Positions 18,505 through 27,869 of a DNA stretch of 64,000 bases are shown here, one piece after another; position 1 is the stretch's first letter; each line of letters starts with the position of its first letter. Made by a program: the position numbers and the translations under genes. The notes beneath the pieces were generated by a model. It searched no databases. It saw only the letters and a list, made by a program, of their open reading frames with translations, and was not told the origin of the DNA. Source of the stretch: Rhizobiaceae bacterium. Its GTDB lineage: Bacteria; Pseudomonadota; Alphaproteobacteria; Rhizobiales; Rhizobiaceae. The stretch is from NCBI GenBank assembly GCA_027483885.1, contig JAIXTO010000071.1, forward strand, positions 1-64,000, written 5' to 3'.

Positions 18505-19287
18505 TCAGCCCATGTGCCAGCCGTGACTGACGGTGATCGACTGGCCGGAGAGCGCATTGGTCTTGAAGGCGGCGAGGAACAGCGCAACGTCTGCGACATC
18601 CTCCACAGTCGTGAATTCGCCGTCGACGGTTTCGCCCAGCATCACCCGCTTCACCACCTCATCCTCGGAAATGCCGAGCGTTTTCGCCTGTTCGGGGATC
18701 TGCTTGTCGACGAGCGGCGTGCGCACAAAACCGGGGCAGATGACATTGGCGCGGATACCGAATTCGCCGCCTTCCTTGGCGAGCACCCGGGCAAGGCCGA
18801 GAAGCCCGTGCTTTGCCGTGACATAGGCGGATTTAAGCGGCGAGGCCTCGTGCGAGTGGACGGAGCCCATGTAGATGACCGCGCCGCCGCCGTTGGCCTT
18901 CATGTGCGGCACGCAGGCCTTGGTGGTCAGGAAGGCGCCGTCGAGATGGATGGCGAGCATCTTTTTCCAGTCGGCAAAGGGGAAATCCTCGATGCGGTGG
19001 ACGATCTGGATGCCGGCATTGGAGACGAGAATATCGACGCGGCCGAAGGTTTCCACGGTTTTTGCGACGCCGTCATTCACCGCCGCCTCGTCCGTTACGT
19101 CCATGGCAACGCCGATTGCCCGGCCGGGGCCGATGGCGGTGAGTTCCTTTGCCTTTGCGTCCGCCGCATCGAGCCTGAGATCGGCAATGACGACATCGGC
19201 GCCCTGTTCGATATAACGCCTGGCGATTTCGGCGCCGATGCCGCTTGCCGATCCGGTGACGATGGCGATTTTTCCGTTGAGGGTCAT
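18505..19287 (-). CDS. bdhA: 3-hydroxybutyrate dehydrogenase
   Basis: NAD-dependent short-chain dehydrogenase converting D-3-hydroxybutyrate to acetoacetate, in polyhydroxybutyrate turnover. The 260 residues show the Rossmann motif [11 protein letters not shown] in [14 protein letters not shown], catalytic Ser in [10 protein letters not shown] and Tyr-x3-Lys in SAYVTAKHG. The segment [19 protein letters not shown] and the C-terminal [13 protein letters not shown] are characteristic of BdhA among SDRs. It follows the patatin gene by 63 bp on the same strand, in a likely two-gene operon. Confidence 0.93.
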   Translation of the reverse strand: MTLNGKIAIVTGSASGIGAEIARRYIEQGADVVIADLRLDAADAKAKELTAIGPGRAIGVAMDVTDEAAVNDGVAKTVETFGRVDILVSNAGIQIVHRIEDFPFADWKKMLAIHLDGAFLTTKACVPHMKANGGGAVIYMGSVHSHEASPLKSAYVTAKHGLLGLARVLAKEGGEFGIRANVICPGFVRTPLVDKQIPEQAKTLGISEDEVVKRVMLGETVDGEFTTVEDVADVALFLAAFKTNALSGQSITVSHGWHMG

Positions 19288-19350
19288 GGTGCGGTCTCCT
19301 TGAAATCGGGCCGCCCCGTCGGTGTGTTTGTACCGGCTGAGGGTCCGTCG

Positions 19351-20463
19351 TTATTCGTCTCGCGGCCTGTCCTGGGCAAGATCGAAGATCTGGATGCCAT
19401 CCTTCGGACGGCCCCGTTTTTTCCATTTGGGGTGGTTCAGCGTGTGCATCGCATCGTCATAACCGGCCTTCCAATTGGCCTCGACGCTGGCGCGCGAGAA
19501 CTCGGCATCCATGGCATGCGAATCGTAGGCGGCGCTGCGGTGGATGAGATGGACCAGCGTCACATCGTATTCGATGCCGACCGAGCGCAGGAGTTTGACA
19601 TCCTCGTCATCGCGAAGCTCCGGCGGCAGTTTTTCGAGGAGGCGACGGGCAGCGCGGCGAAACATCTGCTTGCGGGCAAACTCGTCGGTATTCATGCGCG
19701 TGCGGCTGGAATAGCGGATTTCCTTGACCCGGGCGTCGACCTCAAGCAGGTCGCGCGGCATCTGGCCACGGGCGGGAAACAGATCAACCTGAAAGATGCA
19801 CAGATCTGCCTCAAAACCATCGGCCGCCAGCACATATTGCAGCGGCGTGTTGGAGACGAGACCGCCATCCCAATAAAACTCGCCGTCGATTTCCACCGGC
19901 GCAAAGCCCGGCGGAAGCGCCCCGGAGGCGGCGACATGGCGGGCAGAGAGCTTGATATCGCGATTGTCAAAATAGGCGAAATTGCCGGTTTTCACATTGA
20001 CCGCCCCGAGGCTGAGGCGCACCTCGCCCTGGTTGATCCGGTCGAAATCGACAAGCCTGTCGAGCGTCTTCAACAGCGGTTCCGTATCGTAATGGCTGAT
20101 CGTCACGTCGCGGTTGAACAGAAGCTGGTAGGGGGTCTGCAGGCGGGGCGAGAAAAAGCCGGGAATGCCGGTCATCGCGCCGGCAAGCACAGACCAGTCC
20201 TTGAGCAGCCGCTTGGCATCATGCTGAACCACCGGGCCGAAATCGAGACCGGAAGACACCATCTCCCAGAACTGGCGCAGGTTTTCCACCTGCCGATCCG
20301 GTGAACTGCCGGCAATGATGGCGGAGTTGATGGCGCCGATGGAAATGCCGGCGAGCCAGTCCGGCTTGATGCCCTGTTTGTGAAGCGCCTCGAAGGTACC
20401 GGCCTGATAGGCGCCAAGCGCCCCGCCGCCCTGGAAGACAAGAATATTTTCGATGGACCGCAT
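19351..20463 (-). CDS. Patatin-like phospholipase
   Basis: 370-residue lipid acyl hydrolase. The start at 20463 gives MRSIENILVFQGGGALGAYQ; the frame continues upstream without a good ribosome site. The patatin Ser-Asp dyad is present: oxyanion loop GGGALGAYQAG, nucleophile elbow GISIGAINS and DGG in YWDGGLVSNTPLQYV. A C-terminal extension of about 130 residues follows the catalytic fold (seen in DUF3734 patatins). Linkage to bdhA suggests a role in PHB granule or membrane lipid turnover; as I recall this pairing recurs in rhizobia, but the substrate is not known. Confidence 0.9.
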   Translation of the reverse strand: MRSIENILVFQGGGALGAYQAGTFEALHKQGIKPDWLAGISIGAINSAIIAGSSPDRQVENLRQFWEMVSSGLDFGPVVQHDAKRLLKDWSVLAGAMTGIPGFFSPRLQTPYQLLFNRDVTISHYDTEPLLKTLDRLVDFDRINQGEVRLSLGAVNVKTGNFAYFDNRDIKLSARHVAASGALPPGFAPVEIDGEFYWDGGLVSNTPLQYVLAADGFEADLCIFQVDLFPARGQMPRDLLEVDARVKEIRYSSRTRMNTDEFARKQMFRRAARRLLEKLPPELRDDEDVKLLRSVGIEYDVTLVHLIHRSAAYDSHAMDAEFSRASVEANWKAGYDDAMHTLNHPKWKKRGRPKDGIQIFDLAQDRPRDE

Positions 20464-20584
20464 GCCCTGAACTCCCGATGCCCGATTGCGCCTTCGCAAC
20501 TGCAGCATCTTCATCTTCACATGGGGCGCAGCTTTCAAATTGTCATCACCTGCAAGATTAAACTTCGTTCATGCGGGGAGATGC

Positions 20585-20613
20585 AAAAAGCCGCCCCGGG
20601 GTGGGACGGCTTT
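20585..20613 (-). terminator. Rho-independent terminator of adhP
   Basis: On the minus strand AAAGCCG and CGGCTTT arms with an inner G/C-rich stem are followed by a T-run, 23 bp after the adhP stop. It insulates adhP from the downstream patatin-bdhA unit. Confidence 0.8.
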
Positions 20614-20635
20614 GTGATAGATGCGTCGGGAGTTG

Positions 20636-21664
20636 TCAGCCGGCGAGATCAAGCACGATGCGGCCGTCGATTTTGCCTTCTTCCATGCGGTGGAAGATGT
20701 CGTTGATGTTTTCGATTTTATCCCAGGAATAATGCGCGGCAACCTTGCCTTCGCCGGCAAATTGCAGGCTTTCCTCGAGATCCTGACGGGTGCCGACGAT
20801 GGAGCCGCGCACGGTGATGCGCTTCAAGACCGTCTCGAACACCGGCAGCGAGATGAAACCCGGCGGCAGGCCAACCAGCGCCATCGTGCCCTTGGATCGC
20901 AGGAAGCCATAGGCCTGTTCCATGGCCTTTGGCGAAACGGCCGTCACCAGCGCGCCGTGGGCGCCGCCGGTTGCCTTCTGCACCTGTGCGATGGCATCCG
21001 CGTCGCGGCCATTGACCACCACGTCGGCGCCAAGCTTCTTGGCAAGCTCCAGCTTGTCGTCAAAAATGTCTGCGGCCACCACATGCATGCCCATCGCCTT
21101 GGCATATTGCACGGCCATGTGGCCAAGGCCGCCGATGCCTGAGATGACCACCCATTCCCCGGGGCGCACTTCGGTTTCCTTCAAGCCCTTGTAGACGGTG
21201 ACGCCGGCGCAAAGGATGGGGGCAGCCGCCCCGAATTCGAGATTATCCGGCAGGCGACCGACGAAATCGGGATCGGCCAGGCCATATTGGGCAAAGGTGC
21301 CGTTCACCGAATAACCGGTGTTCTGCTGGCTGCCGCAGAGCGTTTCCCAGCCGGTGCGGCAGGGATTGCAGCAGCCGCAGGCGGTGTGCAGCCATGGCAC
21401 GCCGATCCGGTCACCTTCCTTGATGCGGGAGACACCCGCGCCGAGCTTTGCCACATACCCTGTGCCTTCGTGGCCGGGAATGAAGGGGGGATTGGGCTGA
21501 ACCGGCCAGTCGCCGTTTGCGGCGTGCAGATCCGTGTGGCAGACGCCGGTCGCCTCGTATTTGACGAGGATCTGGCCGGGGCCGGGTTCCGGGATCGGCA
21601 TTTCCTCGATGGTGAGCGGCTTGCCGAACGTGCGTACCACTGCGGCCTTCATCATTGCTGCCAT
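20636..21664 (-). CDS. adhP: Zinc-dependent alcohol dehydrogenase
   Basis: Medium-chain dehydrogenase interconverting primary alcohols (ethanol) and aldehydes with NAD. The start at 21664 follows GAGGAGAA. Catalytic zinc ligands appear in GVCHTDLH, GHEGTGYV and the later Cys of ILCAGVTVYKG; the four structural-zinc cysteines are in ACGCCNPCRTGWETLC. The NAD motif is GIGGLGHMAVQYAK. At 342 residues it matches AdhP/AdhA of Proteobacteria. Monocistronic, with its own terminator. Confidence 0.94.
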   Translation of the reverse strand: MAAMMKAAVVRTFGKPLTIEEMPIPEPGPGQILVKYEATGVCHTDLHAANGDWPVQPNPPFIPGHEGTGYVAKLGAGVSRIKEGDRIGVPWLHTACGCCNPCRTGWETLCGSQQNTGYSVNGTFAQYGLADPDFVGRLPDNLEFGAAAPILCAGVTVYKGLKETEVRPGEWVVISGIGGLGHMAVQYAKAMGMHVVAADIFDDKLELAKKLGADVVVNGRDADAIAQVQKATGGAHGALVTAVSPKAMEQAYGFLRSKGTMALVGLPPGFISLPVFETVLKRITVRGSIVGTRQDLEESLQFAGEGKVAAHYSWDKIENINDIFHRMEEGKIDGRIVLDLAG

Positions 21665-21798
21665 GGATCTTCTCCTCGAACCGATGACGGCACCTGTTGG
21701 TGCCGCGCGACTGCCTTGCAAGCGGTCTTTCCGCCTGCACTGGTTCTAGAGGATCGGACCCTGTGACAGTTTGATCTGCCGCAAAAGCCGTTAATCTA

Positions 21799-22218
21799 TC
21801 AGGTGAGCGCCAGCCACACGACGAGCCAGCCCCACATGCCGACAAGAGCCGCAACGCCGGCCATGAACAGGTTCCGGCGCAGGAACACGCGGTTGCTGGT
21901 GACATGCACATAGGAATGGGCATAGCGCGAGGCAACGAACAGCCAGGCGAGGATGACGGTGCCAATATTGTCGCCATCGACGGCAAACAGCGCCAGGCAA
22001 CCAATGTGGAAGAACATCGGCAGTTCGAACTGGTTCTTCAGGTTGTTATGGACGAAAAGACTGTCCTCCGGCTCCTGAAGGTTGGCGCGAAACTGCGATA
22101 CTGTCGCCCGCCCCGCCTTCACCGCCGCCACCCGCCGCTTCGACAGCAGCACGTAGAGAATGAGGACGAGAGCCGCATGCGCGACCATCGGCCAGATCAT
22201 CGCTTCGTTGGAAATCAT
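21799..22218 (-). CDS. MAPEG-family membrane protein
   Basis: 139-residue integral membrane protein with four hydrophobic helices and the family-type loop NNLKNQFELPMFFH followed by SRYAHSYVHVTSNRV, where Arg and Asn residues contact glutathione in the eukaryotic eicosanoid/glutathione enzymes. Bacterial members are mostly uncharacterised. ATG at 22218 is preferred over the GTG one codon earlier because GAGG is eight bases upstream. Monocistronic; no partner evident. Confidence 0.85.
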   Translation of the reverse strand: MISNEAMIWPMVAHAALVLILYVLLSKRRVAAVKAGRATVSQFRANLQEPEDSLFVHNNLKNQFELPMFFHIGCLALFAVDGDNIGTVILAWLFVASRYAHSYVHVTSNRVFLRRNLFMAGVAALVGMWGWLVVWLALT

Positions 22219-22316
22219 CACTCATTCCTCGGGGTTCGGCAGACACTGGCCATGTCATAGACGAAGGACACCCGCGAGGGAAAGCCTCGGGAACACGGAA
22301 CCCCGAAGGAAAACGA

Positions 22317-22679
22317 TCAGTTCCTGCGGGTCAGCACCTCGGTGCCGGCGCCGTCCTCGCCGGAGATCGTCCAGACGCCGTCCAGCACGCCATTGTCCTT
22401 CACCTCGTAGACGATGAGGCCGACATTTGCGCCGAGCACGTAGCCGGCGGCAAAGGCATTGTCATGCAGCATGCAGATGCCCTGCGACGTCGTACCACCC
22501 GTCGACCATTCGATGGAACAGGTGGTTTCGCTGGTGAGCGAAATGACGGCGGTGCCCTCATAGGGCGAGCCGTCGAGATTGGTGCCGGCAACGTCATAGG
22601 TGCCCTCGCGCACCGTCTGGGCGGCGGCACCGGAACAAAGGCCGGCTGCCAGAAGCAGGCCTGCAAGAATGATTTTCAT
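22317..22679 (-). CDS. Small secreted protein, conserved in type, function unknown
   Basis: 120 residues, beginning with a signal peptide that would be cut after SGAAAQ. The mature part is beta-rich, with two cysteines (TTCSIEW and GICML) that could form a disulfide in the periplasm. A GGGGGGAA ribosome site precedes the ATG. I do not recognise a named domain. It sits between MAPEG and guaB, all on the minus strand, with 100-bp gaps. Confidence 0.7.
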   Translation of the reverse strand: MKIILAGLLLAAGLCSGAAAQTVREGTYDVAGTNLDGSPYEGTAVISLTSETTCSIEWSTGGTTSQGICMLHDNAFAAGYVLGANVGLIVYEVKDNGVLDGVWTISGEDGAGTEVLTRRN

Positions 22680-22787
22680 GACTTCCCCCCGATATCCGGA
22701 ACGATCCCCGGATAGAGCAGCATAAGAGGGAAACGGCGGCTGGCAATGGCTGCCAGCCGCGAACTTTGTGCATGGTTGACGAGAAAC

Positions 22788-24278
22788 TCAGGCGCCACCG
22801 GGATAGTTCGGGCTTTCGCGGGTGATCGTCACGCCATGCGGATGGCTTTCGCGAAGGCCGGCGCCGGAGATGCGCACGAAGGTGGCCTTTTCCTGGAAAT
22901 CGAGGATATCCTTGCCGCCGACATACCCCATGGCAGCCTTGAGGCCACCGGCCAGCTGGTGCAGCACGGCCGAGACCGGGCCCTTGTAGGGAACCTGGCC
23001 CTCGATGCCCTCAGGCACCAGCTTCAGCGTATCGCGCACTTCCGCCTGGAAGTAGCGATCCGCAGAACCGCGGGCCATGGCGCCGACCGAACCCATGCCG
23101 CGATAGGCCTTGAAGGAGCGGCCCTGGTAAAGATAGACCTCGCCCGGGCTTTCGTCCGTGCCGGCCAGAAGCGAGCCGACCATGACGGCGGACGCGCCGG
23201 CTGCAATGGCCTTTGCCACATCACCGGAAAACTTGATGCCGCCATCGGCGATGACGGGAATGTTGTGCTTGTTGGCTTCGGCAACGGCAGCCATGACGGC
23301 GGCGAGCTGCGGCACGCCGACACCGGCGACGATGCGCGTGGTGCAGATCGAACCCGGGCCGATGCCGACCTTGATGCAGTCTGCGCCGGCATCGATGAGG
23401 GCGCGGGTGCCGTCACCGGTTGCGACATTGCCGGCAATGATGCGCACGGCATTCGTCATCTTCTTCACCTCAGCCACCGCATCCAGAACCTTCTGGGAAT
23501 GACCATGGGCGGTATCGACAACAATCACGTCGACGCCGGCCTCGATCAGGCGCTCGGCGCGCTCGCGGCCGTCCTCGCCGGTGGAGATGGCAGCGGCCAC
23601 CCGAAGGCGTCCCTGCACATCCTTGGAGGCATGCGGGTTAAGCTGCGACTTCTCGATGTCCTTGACGGTAATGAGACCGACGCACCGGCCTTCATTATCG
23701 ACCACCAGAAGCTTTTCGATACGATGGCTGTGGAGCAGGCGCTTGGCCTCATGCTGCTCGACGCCATCTTTCACCGTGATGAGGTTTTCCCGCGTCATCA
23801 GCTCATAGATTTTCTGGCTGGGATCGGAGGCAAAACGCACGTCGCGGTTCGTCAGGATGCCGACGAGGCGGCCGGGGCGGCTGGAGCCTTCGACCACAGG
23901 GATGCCGGAAATGCCATGGGCGCTCATCAGCGCCTTGGCTTCGGCAAGCGTTGCTTCCGGGCCGATGGTGACGGGGTTGACCACCATGCCGCTTTCAAAC
24001 TTCTTGACCTGGCGAACCTGCTCGGCCTGCTCGATGGGTGTGAGGTTGCGGTGGACAACGCCGATACCGCCGGCCTGCGCCATGGCAATCGCCAGACGGC
24101 CTTCCGTGACCGTATCCATGGCAGACGAGAGGATCGGCAGGTTCAGCTCGATGTCATGGGCGATGCGGGTGGCGATGTTCGTCTGGCCCGGCATGACCTC
24201 CGAATGTCCCGGCTGCAACAGCACGTCGTCGAAGGTAAGCGCGTCCGCGCCGGTTGCAGATTCTACAATGCGAGCCAT
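22788..24278 (-). CDS. guaB: IMP dehydrogenase
   Basis: Rate-limiting enzyme of GMP synthesis: oxidises IMP to XMP with NAD. 496 residues with the (beta/alpha)8 barrel split by a CBS pair (about 95-220: [20 protein letters not shown] and [18 protein letters not shown]). Catalytic Cys lies in GPGSICTTR, the phosphate loop in [12 protein letters not shown], and the flap in GSADRYFQ. The ATG at 24278 follows AAAGGAAA; an in-frame TTG two codons earlier is less likely. Monocistronic, insulated upstream by a strong terminator. Confidence 0.97.
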   Translation of the reverse strand: MARIVESATGADALTFDDVLLQPGHSEVMPGQTNIATRIAHDIELNLPILSSAMDTVTEGRLAIAMAQAGGIGVVHRNLTPIEQAEQVRQVKKFESGMVVNPVTIGPEATLAEAKALMSAHGISGIPVVEGSSRPGRLVGILTNRDVRFASDPSQKIYELMTRENLITVKDGVEQHEAKRLLHSHRIEKLLVVDNEGRCVGLITVKDIEKSQLNPHASKDVQGRLRVAAAISTGEDGRERAERLIEAGVDVIVVDTAHGHSQKVLDAVAEVKKMTNAVRIIAGNVATGDGTRALIDAGADCIKVGIGPGSICTTRIVAGVGVPQLAAVMAAVAEANKHNIPVIADGGIKFSGDVAKAIAAGASAVMVGSLLAGTDESPGEVYLYQGRSFKAYRGMGSVGAMARGSADRYFQAEVRDTLKLVPEGIEGQVPYKGPVSAVLHQLAGGLKAAMGYVGGKDILDFQEKATFVRISGAGLRESHPHGVTITRESPNYPGGA

Positions 24279-24395
24279 GGCCAATTTCCTTTAATGAATG
24301 GAAGTTCGGTCCGGCGGGAGGTTAACCGGATGCGATCTTCAGGAATGGGAAGTTGGCGAGGGCTGGTAACACGGTTATGACGGGAAGGAAACAGA

Positions 24396-24426
24396 AAAAA
24401 CCCGGAAGCCGAACTCCCGGGTTTTT
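24396..24426 (-). terminator. Strong intrinsic terminator (MBL hydrolase gene)
   Basis: Arms AAAAACCCGG and CCGGGTTTTT pair perfectly over 10 bp with an 11-nt loop; the U-run works on the minus strand for the MBL gene ending 26 bp before it, and the symmetric A/T tracts would also stop plus-strand transcription. It separates the MBL gene from the guaB promoter. Confidence 0.85.
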
Positions 24427-24451
24427 CAAAGGCTGACAGGTGACGATCCGC

Positions 24452-25456
24452 TCAGATGTCGAACTGGTAGGACTTGGGCACGAAGCGGTAGCCCGTCTCC
24501 TGCTTTTCCACGTAGCCGACAGCGGGAAACGGCATGTGGTAACCGAGGAAGGCGACGCGGTCGGTGGCGAGCATGTCGAACACCGTCTTGCGGCTTGCGG
24601 CGGCCGCCTTCTTGTCCATGTCGAACTTTACTTCCCAGTCCGGCCGCTGCAGCGACAGCACGAAATGGTTGGCCGTATCGGCCGTCAGCACCAGGCGACG
24701 CCCGCCCGATTCGATGTTGTAGATCATGTGGCCGGGCGAATGGCCGAACGCTGCCATGCTGGTAATGCCGCTCACCACGGTCGCGCTGTTGGTGACGAAG
24801 GTCGCCTTTTCGACCAGCGGCTTCACATTGGCCAGCACGGCCTTGTGCCCGCCTTCGGCGGCCGTTCCCTGGCGCGCCGTGTTGCTCCAGAAATCGTATT
24901 CCACCTGGCCGATGATGTAGCGCGCGTTGGGAAACGCCGGCTTGCCGCCTTCCATCAGGCCGCCGATGTGATCGCCGTGCAGATGCGTCAGCACCACCAC
25001 GGTCACGTCTTCCGGGCGGTAGCCGGCAGCCTCAAGGCCCTCCAGCAGACGGCCATTGCCGGCGGCTCGGCCGCTTGCACCAAAGCCGGTATCAAACAGC
25101 ACCCGGTCGCTGCCGGTATTGATGAGCGTGGGCGAGAAGGAATTGACGAAATTATCCTTCGGCAGGAAATTTTGCTCCAGCAGCGCCGAAACCGTCTGTT
25201 CCTTCTGGTTGGTGCCAAAGGTTTCGCCAGGTTTGCCGGAGGCGCGGGCGCCATCCTTCACCACCAGAACCTCAAACTCGCCGAGCTTGAAGCTGTGGGT
25301 ATCTGCCGGCAGGACTTTTGTCATATGTCTATCCGTCGAGGTTTGTGTGCTGCTGGCTTGCGCCAGGGCGCGTCCGAACAGAACTGCCGGTGCGGCCAGA
25401 AAGCCCACCCCTGCCGTGCCCAGAAGCGCGCGCCGCCCCATTTTAAAGTTATTCAT
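24452..25456 (-). CDS. Tat-exported metallo-beta-lactamase-fold hydrolase
   Basis: 334 residues. ATG at 25456 follows GGGAGGG. GRRALLGTAGVGFLAAP is a twin-arginine-type signal. The MBL metal site is seen in LTHLHGDHIGG, then GHSPGHMIYN and ADTANHFVLS. Family members act as lactonases, sulfatases or thioesterases; the overall pattern (SPTLINTGSDRVLFDTG) resembles the periplasmic lactonase-like group often next to MFS pumps. It is divergent from the MFS gene (190 bp apart). A second protein of this class lies at 34.8-35.7 kb. Substrate unknown. Confidence 0.88.
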   Translation of the reverse strand: MNNFKMGRRALLGTAGVGFLAAPAVLFGRALAQASSTQTSTDRHMTKVLPADTHSFKLGEFEVLVVKDGARASGKPGETFGTNQKEQTVSALLEQNFLPKDNFVNSFSPTLINTGSDRVLFDTGFGASGRAAGNGRLLEGLEAAGYRPEDVTVVVLTHLHGDHIGGLMEGGKPAFPNARYIIGQVEYDFWSNTARQGTAAEGGHKAVLANVKPLVEKATFVTNSATVVSGITSMAAFGHSPGHMIYNIESGGRRLVLTADTANHFVLSLQRPDWEVKFDMDKKAAAASRKTVFDMLATDRVAFLGYHMPFPAVGYVEKQETGYRFVPKSYQFDI

Positions 25457-25645
25457 TGCCACCCTCCCATGCGCAGACCGAATGCGCGTGTGCCGTCGTG
25501 ACCGGTCGCAGCAACAGATATGGCAAAGACATGCAAAGGAGAACGCCTGTCACGTAGTCGTGATAGCCATGCCAGAGACCCTGAAACCCAGTAGCCGGAC
25601 GCCCAAACGAGGCGTAGGAAGACGCCAGCCGAAGTTTCGCAAAGC

Positions 25646-27064
25646 ATGCCTGCCATGAACCGGATTGTCCCCCTCATCCTTGCCGTCGCTCTTTTCATGG
25701 AGCAGATGGATTCCACCGTCATTGCCACCGCCCTTCCCGCGATTGCGACCGACCTTGGCGTCGGGCCGATCACGCTGAAGCTGGCGCAGACCTCCTACAT
25801 GGTGGCGCTGGCCGTCTTCATTCCGATCAGCGGCTGGATGGCCGACAAATTCGGCGCAAAAAGCATTTTTCGCGTCGCAATCCTGGTCTTCGTGGTGGGC
25901 TCCATCTGTTGCGCCGTTTCCTCGTCCGTCGTGGAATTCGTCATGGCGCGCTTCCTGCAAGGCATGGGCGGGGCGATGATGACGCCGGTCGGGCGGCTCG
26001 TTCTGCTGCGCACGACACAGAAGAAGGATCTGGTCTCGGCCATGGCGCTTCTGACCATTCCAGCCCTTGTCGGCCCGCTGACAGGACCGCCGGTCGGCGG
26101 TTTCATCACCACCTATTTCACCTGGCACTGGATTTTTCTGATCAATGTGCCGGTCGGCCTTGTCGGCGTGTGGCTGGCCACGATCTACCTGCCCGATATC
26201 GAGCGGCGCGATGCACCGCCGATCGACCTTTACGGCTTCCTGCTGATTTCGCTGACCGCCGCCGGCACCGTGTTCGGGCTTTCGGTGGTCAGCCTGCCGG
26301 CGCTGCCGCCGGCGGTGGGCATCGTCACCACCATTATTGGACTCGTCTGCGGCGGGCTTTACCTTCGCCATGCCCGCACGCACCCTGCCCCGATCCTCAA
26401 GCTGACGCTGTTTCGCAACCAGGCGTTCCGCGCCGCCATTACCGGCGGCACGTTGTTTCGCATCGCAACCGGTGCCGTGCCCTTCCTGATGCCGCTGATG
26501 TTGCAGCTGGCCTTCGGCATGACGCCGTTCCAGTCCGGCCTCACCACCTTTGCCGGCGCGCTTGGGGCGCTGACAGTGAAATTCGTTGCCAAGCGGCTGT
26601 TTGCCTCGACAGGCTTCAAGATGACGCTGATCGGGGCAAGCATTGCAGGCGCCGCAACGACGGCTGTCAACGGCTTCTTCACCGACCAGACACCGCAGGG
26701 CGTCATCATCCTTTTCCTGTTTGCCTCGGGCCTTGCGCGTTCGATGTTCTTTACCGGCACCAATGCGCTGAGCTATTCAGAAATCGAGGATGACGAGGCA
26801 AGCCAGGCGACATCGATCAGCTCCGTGCTGCAGCAGGTGAGCCTTGCGCTCGGCGTGGCCTTTGCCGCCTTCGTGCTGGAAGCCTCGTCCTATCTCTCCG
26901 GCTCACACCTGCAGCTGGCGGATTTCCACCTTGCCTTCTTCCTGGTCTCGGCGGTGTCGCTGGCTTCGCTTCTGCCGCTGTTGTCGCTCAAGGCAAATGC
27001 CGGCTCCGACGTTTCCGGCCACCGCCGTTATGCGGCGCGGCCGGTGGAAGTGCCGGGGGAATAG
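25646..27064 (+). CDS. MFS drug-efflux transporter, DHA2 type
   Basis: 472-residue inner-membrane proton-driven exporter with about 14 hydrophobic helices. Motif D1/A region LFMEQMDSTVIATALPAIA is the DHA2 family signature, followed by ISGWMADKFGAKSIFR (motif A) and MARFLQGMGGAMMTPVGR (motif B). ATG at 25646 or 25655; neither has a strong ribosome site. Divergent from the MBL-fold gene, possibly sharing a control region at 25457-25645. Substrate cannot be inferred. Confidence 0.92.
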   Translation: MPAMNRIVPLILAVALFMEQMDSTVIATALPAIATDLGVGPITLKLAQTSYMVALAVFIPISGWMADKFGAKSIFRVAILVFVVGSICCAVSSSVVEFVMARFLQGMGGAMMTPVGRLVLLRTTQKKDLVSAMALLTIPALVGPLTGPPVGGFITTYFTWHWIFLINVPVGLVGVWLATIYLPDIERRDAPPIDLYGFLLISLTAAGTVFGLSVVSLPALPPAVGIVTTIIGLVCGGLYLRHARTHPAPILKLTLFRNQAFRAAITGGTLFRIATGAVPFLMPLMLQLAFGMTPFQSGLTTFAGALGALTVKFVAKRLFASTGFKMTLIGASIAGAATTAVNGFFTDQTPQGVIILFLFASGLARSMFFTGTNALSYSEIEDDEASQATSISSVLQQVSLALGVAFAAFVLEASSYLSGSHLQLADFHLAFFLVSAVSLASLLPLLSLKANAGSDVSGHRRYAARPVEVPGE

Positions 27065-27067
27065 ACC

Positions 27068-27090
27068 CGAAGGCTGAAACTCAGCCTTCG
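27068..27090. terminator. Perfect hairpin shared by convergent MFS and rlmE genes
   Basis: CGAAGGCTGA and TCAGCCTTCG form a 10-bp perfect stem with a 3-nt AAC loop. One arm contains the last codons and the TGA of rlmE (27081-27083); the other follows the MFS stop immediately. There is no U-run, so it probably serves both transcripts as a 3' stabilising or Rho-assisted structure. Confidence 0.6.
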
Positions 27091-27869
27091 TCATCCTCGT
27101 CGGCATACTGCGGACGATGGTCGCCGGCATCCTCCAGCGGATCGTTCTCACGATGCATTTCGTCGCGGTAACTTCCCATGACGCTGCCTTCCTTGCGGCC
27201 CTTGAACCCCTTGGCCAGCAGGAACATTTCCACCGATTCCTGCCGCGATGAGGCCGGCTTGATGTGCATGACCTGACGGAAATTCTGCTTCAGCATGTTG
27301 AGCAGATCCTTTTCCGTGCCGCCCTGAAAGGTCTTTGCCAGGAAATGTCCGCCTTCGCCGAGCACTTCCACGGCAAAATAGGCGGCGACTTCGCACAGAT
27401 GCATGGTGCGCAGGTGGTCTGTCTTCTGGTGGCCGGTGGTCGGAGCCGCCATATCGGAAATGACAAGATCCGGCGTGCCGCCGACGGCTTCCATCAGCTG
27501 CGCCGGCGCATCCTCGTCCAGAAAGTCGAGCTGCAGGATTTTTACCCCCGGCAGCGGCGCCATTTCCAGAAAATCGATGGCGGCCACGCGCACGTCGGTA
27601 TCGGTCGAACCGGTGACCTTGGCGGCGATCTGCGACCAGCTGCCGGGTGCTGCACCCAGATCGATGATGCGCCGCGCACCCTTCAGGATCTCATGCTTCT
27701 CGTCGATTTCCAGCAGCTTGAAGGCGGCGCGGGCGCGATAACCCTCGATCTTTGCCCGCTGCACATAGGGGTCGTTGATATGGCGCTCGATCCAGCGGCG
27801 CGAGGACGCCTTGAGCTTGCCCTTTTTCACCTTCTGGCCGAGCTTTCGGCCGATAGGAGCCTTGGTCAT
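27081..27869 (-). CDS. rlmE: 23S rRNA (uridine2552-2'-O)-methyltransferase
   Basis: FtsJ/RrmJ enzyme methylating U2552 in the ribosomal A-loop. SAM-binding [15 protein letters not shown], the K-D-K-E tetrad residues in [26 protein letters not shown] and [13 protein letters not shown] are all visible. The 262-residue length includes a basic N-terminal tail ([18 protein letters not shown]) and a 40-residue acidic C-terminal tail ending in DEDDEG, both usual for rhizobia. Its ATG overlaps the TGA of ppx (ATGA), so it is translated as the second gene of that operon. Confidence 0.96.
   Translation of the reverse strand: MTKAPIGRKLGQKVKKGKLKASSRRWIERHINDPYVQRAKIEGYRARAAFKLLEIDEKHEILKGARRIIDLGAAPGSWSQIAAKVTGSTDTDVRVAAIDFLEMAPLPGVKILQLDFLDEDAPAQLMEAVGGTPDLVISDMAAPTTGHQKTDHLRTMHLCEVAAYFAVEVLGEGGHFLAKTFQGGTEKDLLNMLKQNFRQVMHIKPASSRQESVEMFLLAKGFKGRKEGSVMGSYRDEMHRENDPLEDAGDHRPQYADEDDEG

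Noticed and set aside
18022-20304. A 760-codon open frame on the plus strand across bdhA and the patatin gene
   Set aside because: It is antisense to two clear enzymes with full motifs; composition is His/Arg/Asp-rich as expected for the complementary frame of GC-rich genes.
22746-24380. Long plus-strand frame opposite guaB
   Set aside because: Shadow of IMP dehydrogenase; no motif.
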